A DNA stretch of 11,400 nt from an uncultured Muribaculaceae bacterium (GTDB taxonomy: Bacteria > Bacteroidota > Bacteroidia > Bacteroidales > Muribaculaceae), in contig CAJUQP010000064.1 in NCBI GenBank assembly GCA_910588245.1, positions 1 to 11,400 of the forward strand, given 5' to 3'. Positions 7,583 to 11,400 of the stretch are shown piece by piece. Under the pieces are notes generated by a model. The model had not been told where the DNA came from. It did no database searches and saw only the letters and a program-made list of their open reading frames with translations. Position numbers and translations under genes: made by a program. Each line of letters starts with the position of its first letter. The first letter of the stretch is position 1.

Positions 7583-7613
7583 TTGCACGGAGCCGGAAAA
7601 GTGCGTAACTTTG
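7583..7613 (+). promoter_or_regulatory. Bacteroidota-type promoter of the ncRNA/tRNA-Pro unit
   Basis: TTG (7583-7585), a 20-nt spacer and TAACTTTG (7606-7613) match the Bacteroidota housekeeping consensus exactly. A start near 7618-7620 falls at the base of the helix that closes the structured RNA downstream. The preceding 7369-7582 is AT-rich spacer after rfbA in which I see no gene. Confidence 0.8.
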
Positions 7614-7617
7614 CAAC

Positions 7618-7720
7618 GCTTTAATCAAGAGCCCCCGCTTGAGGCGATAGCCGAAAAGTGATGGTATCAGCCTCAGAGGAGGCATGATTTCCCCCGATAC
7701 CGGTTGGCCTTGATTAAGCT
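7618..7720 (+). ncRNA. Structured RNA of unknown class upstream of tRNA-Pro
   Basis: The two ends of this roughly 103-nt stretch pair: TTAATCAAG (7621-7629) with CTTGATTAA (7709-7717). After one bulged A, GCC (7631-7633) pairs with GGC (7706-7708), giving a 12-bp terminal helix. Inside it are GGC-GATA-GCC (7643-7652) and a second arm, GGTATC (7663-7668) with GATACC (7696-7701). That arm encloses GCCTC-AGAG-GAGGC (7670-7683). A consensus promoter puts the 5' end at the helix base, and a T-rich ATTTTATT follows the 3' arm. It may be a free small RNA or a processed leader of the tRNA transcript. It lacks the GGAA loop and AGCA of SRP RNA, and I do not recognise it as any known family. No convincing peptide is encoded. 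Confidence 0.5.
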
Positions 7721-7729
7721 ATTTTATTG

Positions 7730-7805
7730 CGGGGTGTAGCTCAGCCCGGTTTAGAGTACGCGTCTGGGGGGCGTGTGGTCGCAAGTTCGAATCTTGTCAC
7801 CCCGA
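7730..7805 (+). tRNA. tRNA-Pro (anticodon GGG)
   Basis: The 76-nt cloverleaf folds fully. The acceptor CGGGGTG (7730-7736) pairs with CACCCCG (7798-7804). The D stem is GCTC/GAGT (7739-7742/7754-7757), with a GG in its loop. The anticodon stem is CGCGT/GCGTG (7759-7763/7771-7775), with loop CTGGGGG and anticodon GGG at 7766-7768. The variable loop has 5 nt. The T stem is GCAAG/CTTGT, with loop TTCGAAT (7786-7792). The discriminator base is A7805. The 3' CCA is not encoded. It decodes CCC and CCU proline codons. Confidence 0.95.
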
Positions 7806-7812
7806 CTGAGAG

Positions 7813-7859
7813 AAAGGAGTTGATTTTAAGGCATTTCGGCCGATAAATCAACTCCTTTT
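7813..7859 (+). terminator. Rho-independent terminator after tRNA-Pro
   Basis: A 14-nt arm at 7813-7826 (AAAGGAGTTGATTT) is perfectly complementary to 7845-7858. The U-run is short because it overlaps the stem's own T's (CCTTTTGTTA). It starts 8 nt after the tRNA 3' end and fits termination of the ncRNA-tRNA transcript. The following 7860-8019 shows no gene. Confidence 0.8.
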
Positions 7860-8022
7860 GTTATGAATGATCTGAAAGACTACGCGGTGAAAAGCGGATA
7901 AAAGGCGGTTAATCACGATGCCAATGTATGGCCAGTGGCGTATTGTCTTGTCAGACTTCGCGGCTTTGTCGGGGTGGGGCGTGGATATGGATGGTCGGGC
8001 AACTTGCAACATGCGCTCTGAT

Positions 8023-8053
8023 TTGCAGATATGGTTATTTTGTTATAACTTTG
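8023..8053 (+). promoter_or_regulatory. Promoter of the first AAA/PDDEXK gene
   Basis: TTG (8023-8025), a 20-nt spacer and TAACTTTG (8046-8053) match the Bacteroidota consensus. The same arrangement is kept in the second cassette, which supports function. A GGGGGAGGA stretch follows directly. Confidence 0.75.
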
Positions 8054-8086
8054 GGGGAGGATTAATATAATATGTTATCAGACGAT

Positions 8087-9646
8087 ATGGGAAAGGCTAT
8101 CATATATCCAGTGGGCGAGCAGTCGTTCGAGGCCTTGAGGAACAGGGGCGCACTTTATGTCGACAAGACGGAGTATATTGAAAAGCTTCTTGGCAGAGGC
8201 GGAAAATACTTCTTCCTGGGGCGTCCTCGCCGTTTCGGGAAGAGCCTTTTCCTGTCGATGATGCACTGTTTCTTCGAGGGGAGGCGTGAGTTCTTCAAGG
8301 GTCTTTACGCCGACACGATGGAATGGGACTGGGAGCCGCATCCTGTCCTGTATCTTGACCTCAACATGCACTCCTATGGCGCTGACGAGAATCTTGCCAG
8401 TGTCCTCGATTCCCATCTCAGCGATTGGGAAGAGGCATATGGCGTCAGGAGGCAGTCTGCCGACATGTCTGTCCGGTTTAAGAATATCATACAGAGTGCC
8501 TTTGAGAAGACGGGAAAACAGGTCATCATCCTGGTCGATGAATACGACAAGCCCCTGGTCAACAATCTCCATGACAGCGGTAGGTTTGTGAGGATGAGGG
8601 AGCAGCTGACTGCCGTCTATTCCAACTTCAATAGCAGCGCGCAGTATATCCGTATGGTCTTCCTGACCGGTGTTAGCCGGTTCGCGCATCTGTCGGTGTT
8701 CTCAGGTCTGAACAACATAATGGATATAAGTTTCCAGCCTGATTTCGCGGCCATCTGCGGCATAACGGAGCAGGAGCTTGGCTATTATTTTCAGGATGGT
8801 ATGGAGATGATGGCAGGGGTTGAGTGTGTTACCGCGGAGGAGATCCACGAGGAACTGAAGCGGCGCTACGATGGCTATCATTTCTCCCGGAGATGTCCCG
8901 ACATCTACAATCCCTATTCCCTCCTGAACGTGATGGACCGCAAGGAATTCGGCAACTACTGGATCGGGTCGGGCGGCATGACACTTCTGGAGCACCAGCT
9001 GAAGCGTTTCGACACCGACCTGGAGTCACTTTTCGAGGCGCGTTGCGACCAGGGGATGCTCGAGGGCCTCGACTTCGACAGCCCCAACCCCGTGGCTCTG
9101 CTTTATCAGACCGGGTATCTGACAATCAAGTCGTACGACGACGGCATCTTCACCCTCGGTCTTCCGAACGGAGAGGTGAAGGAGGGGTTCCTGAATTTCC
9201 TCCTTCCCCGGTATGCGAATGTGGGTAACGGAAGCACGGCCTTCTTCATACGCGAGTTCGTCAGGGAACTGAAGAACGGCGATGTGGAATGTTTCATGCG
9301 GAGGCTTCAGAGCATGTTCTCGTCGGTGTCCTACCGCATGGAGATGGACAGCGAGAAGAACCTACACAATGCCCTGCTGATGCTGATGATACTCCTTGGG
9401 ATGCATGTTGAGACGGAATACTGCACGTCGGAGGGGCGCATAGACCTGTTCTTGCGGACGGCGCGCTACCTCTATATCATCGAGCTGAAACTTGACCATA
9501 CTCCGGAGGAGGCGTTGCGTCAGATTGAGGAGCGTCACTACGCCCTTCCGTTCGCCGCCGACGGCCGCGAGACCGTGTGCATCGGCGTCAACTTCTCGAC
9601 GGATACGCGCACCATCACCGGCTGGGCCGTGGCCCGCGGTCATTAA
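8087..9646 (+). CDS. AAA-ATPase_like + PD-(D/E)XK nuclease-domain protein, copy 1
   Basis: This 519-aa protein has the architecture AAA-ATPase_like (PF09820, about residues 5-225) plus PDDEXK_9 (PF08011/DUF1703, about 385-515). The P-loop is GRPRRFGKS (45-53), where the first Gly of the canonical Walker A is replaced as usual in this family. Walker B is VIILVDEYDKPL (146-157), with Asp151 and Glu152. The sensor-like stretch VFLTGVSRFAHLS follows at 191-203. YDGYHFS and IYNPYSLLN (261-281) are family hallmarks. The nuclease motif is GRIDLF (450-455) then IIELK (464-468), giving Asp453, Glu466 and Lys468, with Gln479 after it. All key residues are intact. No signal peptide or membrane segment is seen. 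An in-frame ATG at 8072 would add five residues, but the matching upstream ATG of copy 2 is out of frame, so 8087 is preferred. The biological role of the family is unknown. Residues 94-139 differ sharply from copy 2. Confidence 0.9.
   Translation: MGKAIIYPVGEQSFEALRNRGALYVDKTEYIEKLLGRGGKYFFLGRPRRFGKSLFLSMMHCFFEGRREFFKGLYADTMEWDWEPHPVLYLDLNMHSYGADENLASVLDSHLSDWEEAYGVRRQSADMSVRFKNIIQSAFEKTGKQVIILVDEYDKPLVNNLHDSGRFVRMREQLTAVYSNFNSSAQYIRMVFLTGVSRFAHLSVFSGLNNIMDISFQPDFAAICGITEQELGYYFQDGMEMMAGVECVTAEEIHEELKRRYDGYHFSRRCPDIYNPYSLLNVMDRKEFGNYWIGSGGMTLLEHQLKRFDTDLESLFEARCDQGMLEGLDFDSPNPVALLYQTGYLTIKSYDDGIFTLGLPNGEVKEGFLNFLLPRYANVGNGSTAFFIREFVRELKNGDVECFMRRLQSMFSSVSYRMEMDSEKNLHNALLMLMILLGMHVETEYCTSEGRIDLFLRTARYLYIIELKLDHTPEEALRQIEERHYALPFAADGRETVCIGVNFSTDTRTITGWAVARGH
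8350..8587 (+). other. Divergent block of copy 1 (partner block 10051-10288)
   Basis: Within otherwise near-identical tandem genes, this 238-bp block differs heavily from its counterpart at 10051-10288. It encodes residues 88-167, between the P-loop and just past Walker B. Thirty-one of 46 residues differ at positions 94-139. The flanking parts of the block (about 88-93 and 140-167) encode the same amino acids with different synonymous codons. Synonymous divergence without protein change at both edges is the mark of a recombined tract. Confidence 0.88.
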
Positions 9647-9725
9647 CCGACTTCCATACCTTCCCGGACAAATCGTATTCGTCCGACCGGGCTGAATATT
9701 TCCGGTTGACGAATTTCCCCCGGAT

Positions 9726-9756
9726 TTGCAGATACGGTTATTTTGTTATAACTTTG
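9726..9756 (+). promoter_or_regulatory. Promoter of the second AAA/PDDEXK gene
   Basis: TTG (9726-9728), a 20-nt spacer and TAACTTTG (9749-9756) repeat the promoter of copy 1, with one spacer change (T to C at 9735). Each gene is therefore probably transcribed on its own rather than as an operon. No convincing terminator lies between the copies, only a weak GC-rich hairpin (CGGAC/GTCCG near 9665-9686) without a T-run. Confidence 0.75.
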
Positions 9757-9787
9757 GGGAGGAGTAATTAATAAATGATCAGACGAT

Positions 9788-11347
9788 ATGGGAAAGGCTA
9801 TCATATATCCAGTGGGCGAGCAGTCGTTCGAGGCCTTGAGGAACAGGGGCGCACTTTATGTCGACAAGACGGAGTATATTGAAAAGCTTCTTGGCAGAGG
9901 CGGAAAATACTTCTTCCTGGGGCGTCCTCGCCGTTTCGGGAAGAGCCTTTTCCTGTCGATGATGCACTGTTTCTTCGAGGGGAGGCGTGAGTTCTTCAAG
10001 GGTCTTTACGCCGACACGATGGAATGGGACTGGGAGCCGCATCCTGTCCTCTACCTCGACCTGAACACGGAGTCATATGCCACAGACGAATCTCTCTCTC
10101 AGGTGCTTGAATATAACATAGGGGGATGGGAAGATGAATATGATTCGCATATTGATAGCGGAAGTTACTCCCTGAGATTCAGGGAAGTGATGCGTAAGGC
10201 CTATGAGAAGACCGGGAAACAGGTCATCATACTCGTTGACGAGTATGACAAACCCTTGGTCAACAACCTCCACGACAGCGGGAGGTTCGTGAGGATGAGG
10301 GAGCAGCTGACTGCCGTCTATTCCAACTTCAAGAGCAGCGCGCAGTATATCCGTATGGTCTTCCTGACCGGTGTGAGCCGGTTCGCGCATCTGTCGGTGT
10401 TCTCAGGTCTGAACAACATAATGGATATAAGTTTCCAGCCTGATTTCGCGGCCATCTGCGGCATAACGGAGCAGGAGCTTGGCTATTATTTTCAGGATGG
10501 TATGGAGATGATGGCAGGGGTTGAGTGTGTTACCGCGGAGGAGATCCACGAGGAACTGAAGCGGCGCTACGATGGCTATCATTTCTCCCGGAGATGTCCC
10601 GACATCTACAATCCCTATTCCCTCCTGAACGTGATGGACCGCAAGGAATTCGGCAACTACTGGATCGGGTCGGGCGGCATGACACTTCTGGAGCACCAGC
10701 TGAAGCGTTTCGACACCGACCTGGAGTCACTTTTCGAGGCGCGTTGCGACCAGGGGATGCTCGAGGGCCTCGACTTCGACAGCCCCAACCCCGTGGCTCT
10801 GCTTTATCAGACCGGGTATCTGACAATCAAGTCGTACGACGACGGCATCTTCACCCTCGGTCTTCCGAACGGAGAGGTGAAGGAGGGGTTCCTGAATTTC
10901 CTCCTTCCCCGGTATGCGAATGTGGGTAACGGAAGCACGGCCTTCTTCATACGCGAGTTCGTCAGGGAACTGAAGAACGGCGATGTGGAATGTTTCATGC
11001 GGAGGCTTCAGAGCATGTTCTCGTCGGTGTCCTACCGCATGGAGATGGACAGCGAGAAGAACCTACACAATGCCCTGCTGATGCTGATGATACTCCTTGG
11101 GATGCATGTTGAGACGGAATACTGCACGTCGGAGGGGCGCATAGACCTGTTCTTGCGGACGGCGCGCTACCTCTATATCATCGAGCTGAAACTTGACCAT
11201 ACTCCGGAGGAGGCGTTGCGTCAGATTGAGGAGCGTCACTACGCCCTTCCGTTCGCCGCCGACGGCCGCGAGACCGTGTGCATCGGCGTCAACTTCTCGA
11301 CGGATACGCGCACCATCACCGGCTGGGCCGTGGCCCGCGGTCATTAA
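9788..11347 (+). CDS. AAA-ATPase_like + PD-(D/E)XK nuclease-domain protein, copy 2
   Basis: This 519-aa tandem paralogue of the preceding gene has the same domain order and intact P-loop (45-53), Walker B (Asp151, Glu152) and nuclease residues (Asp453, Glu466, Lys468). Outside residues 94-139 I find a single amino-acid difference, Lys182 here against Asn in copy 1. Inside 94-139 it reads TESYATDESLSQVLEYN and onward, clearly a different version of the same segment, with conserved anchors at Ser96-Tyr97, Asp100-Glu101, Leu107, Trp114, Tyr118 and Arg130-Phe131. The start at MGKAIIYP is well fixed because the upstream ATG at 9775 is out of frame. Predicted to be cytoplasmic. Possible roles include nucleic-acid processing or defence, but nothing in the window proves either. 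The sequence identity implies recent duplication or continuing gene conversion. Confidence 0.9.
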   Translation: MGKAIIYPVGEQSFEALRNRGALYVDKTEYIEKLLGRGGKYFFLGRPRRFGKSLFLSMMHCFFEGRREFFKGLYADTMEWDWEPHPVLYLDLNTESYATDESLSQVLEYNIGGWEDEYDSHIDSGSYSLRFREVMRKAYEKTGKQVIILVDEYDKPLVNNLHDSGRFVRMREQLTAVYSNFKSSAQYIRMVFLTGVSRFAHLSVFSGLNNIMDISFQPDFAAICGITEQELGYYFQDGMEMMAGVECVTAEEIHEELKRRYDGYHFSRRCPDIYNPYSLLNVMDRKEFGNYWIGSGGMTLLEHQLKRFDTDLESLFEARCDQGMLEGLDFDSPNPVALLYQTGYLTIKSYDDGIFTLGLPNGEVKEGFLNFLLPRYANVGNGSTAFFIREFVRELKNGDVECFMRRLQSMFSSVSYRMEMDSEKNLHNALLMLMILLGMHVETEYCTSEGRIDLFLRTARYLYIIELKLDHTPEEALRQIEERHYALPFAADGRETVCIGVNFSTDTRTITGWAVARGH

Positions 11348-11376
11348 CCGACGAACTATATTAAAATCCAAATAAA

Positions 11377-11400
11377 ATGAGGAAAAAATTACATCCACCT
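11377..11400 (+). CDS. Possible start of a further gene, cut by the window edge
   Basis: An ATG at 11377, preceded by AT-rich sequence (AATCCAAATAAA), opens a frame encoding MRKKLHPP up to the window end. The A-rich context and the basic MRKK start are typical of Bacteroidales gene starts, possibly with a signal peptide. Only eight codons are visible, so neither the gene nor its product can be confirmed. Confidence 0.3.

Larger units (their letters stand above)
8020..9651 (+). repeat. Cassette copy 1 of a 1.63-kb direct repeat (promoter plus gene)
   Basis: This stretch aligns with 9723-11352. Similarity begins at GATTTGCAGATA just before the -33 element. It covers the promoter, a leader with small indels and the whole coding sequence, and it stops 5 nt after the stop codon (TTAACCGAC). 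The coding parts align without net gaps at an offset of 1701. They look identical except in 8350-8587 and at single positions near 8632 and 8674. The 71 nt between the copies (9652-9722) are unique. Confidence 0.93.
9723..11352 (+). repeat. Cassette copy 2 of the 1.63-kb direct repeat
   Basis: This is the second, directly oriented copy, with the same limits: from GATTTGCAGATA upstream of the promoter to TTAACCGAC after the stop. The leader between the -7 box and the start codon is 2 nt shorter than in copy 1. I see no terminal inverted repeats or obvious target-site duplication at the cassette ends. Confidence 0.93.

Noticed and set aside
7618..7720. SRP (4.5S) RNA as the identity of the structured RNA
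   Set aside because: The apical loop is AGAG within GCCTC/GAGGC, without the conserved GGAA tetraloop and AGCA internal-loop bases. The fold appears branched rather than a single rod.
7864..7902. Twelve-codon frame MNDLKDYAVKSG between the tRNA terminator and the first cassette, considered as an integrase remnant
   Set aside because: It is too short to support, has no recognisable motif and no promoter of its own. No tRNA-end direct repeat was found nearby.
8072..11347. Cassette duplication as an insertion sequence
   Set aside because: There is no transposase, no terminal inverted repeats and no target-site duplication. The encoded protein is an AAA/PDDEXK protein, and this domain pair is not a recognised transposase.

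Overview
The window looks like a chromosome segment of a gut-type Bacteroidales. The evidence is a SusC/SusD pair with two companion lipoproteins, four good matches to the Bacteroidota promoter (TTG, 19-20 nt, TAnnTTTG), a lack of strong Shine-Dalgarno sites, and a PF09820/PDDEXK_9 gene pair of a type that is abundant in this order. The moderately GC-rich codon use (many GGC, GCC, CTC and ATC codons) suggests a Muribaculaceae-like genome rather than Bacteroides proper, but that is inference. Every gene I support lies on the + strand.

Region 1 (1-6180) is a compact outer-membrane uptake operon: a TonB-dependent SusC transporter, a SusD-like_2 lipoprotein, a DUF5012/BT_2262-type lipoprotein and a small Lipid_bd-type lipoprotein, with gaps of 13, 28 and 20 nt. 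A good intrinsic terminator closes it at about 6140-6180. The order matches the Bacteroides thetaiotaomicron BT2264-BT2261 type, whose crystallised complex was found with bound peptides, so peptide uptake is a fair hypothesis. No glycoside hydrolase, peptidase or regulator is visible.

Region 2 (6181-7368) holds rfbA (glucose-1-phosphate thymidylyltransferase) in an unusual setting. Eleven GGTTKAG heptamers lie upstream of its promoter. Between the promoter and the start codon lie 21 heptamers of the complementary sense (YTCAMCY). Almost the whole 5' UTR is therefore a G-free heptamer array that ends two bases before the ATG.

Region 3 (7369-7860) is an RNA transcription unit: a near-perfect promoter, a roughly 100-nt RNA whose two ends pair in a 12-bp helix, tRNA-Pro(GGG), and a terminator with a 14-bp stem. 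The structured RNA is unassigned.

Region 4 (8020-11352) is a tandem duplication of a promoter-plus-gene cassette encoding a 519-aa AAA-ATPase_like plus PD-(D/E)XK nuclease protein of unknown function. The copies are almost identical except for one 238-bp block between Walker A and Walker B. That block carries 31 of the 32 amino-acid differences, all within 46 residues. This mosaic pattern points to gene conversion or cassette exchange in one segment, and it is the most interesting signal in the window. The start of a further reading frame may be present at the right edge.
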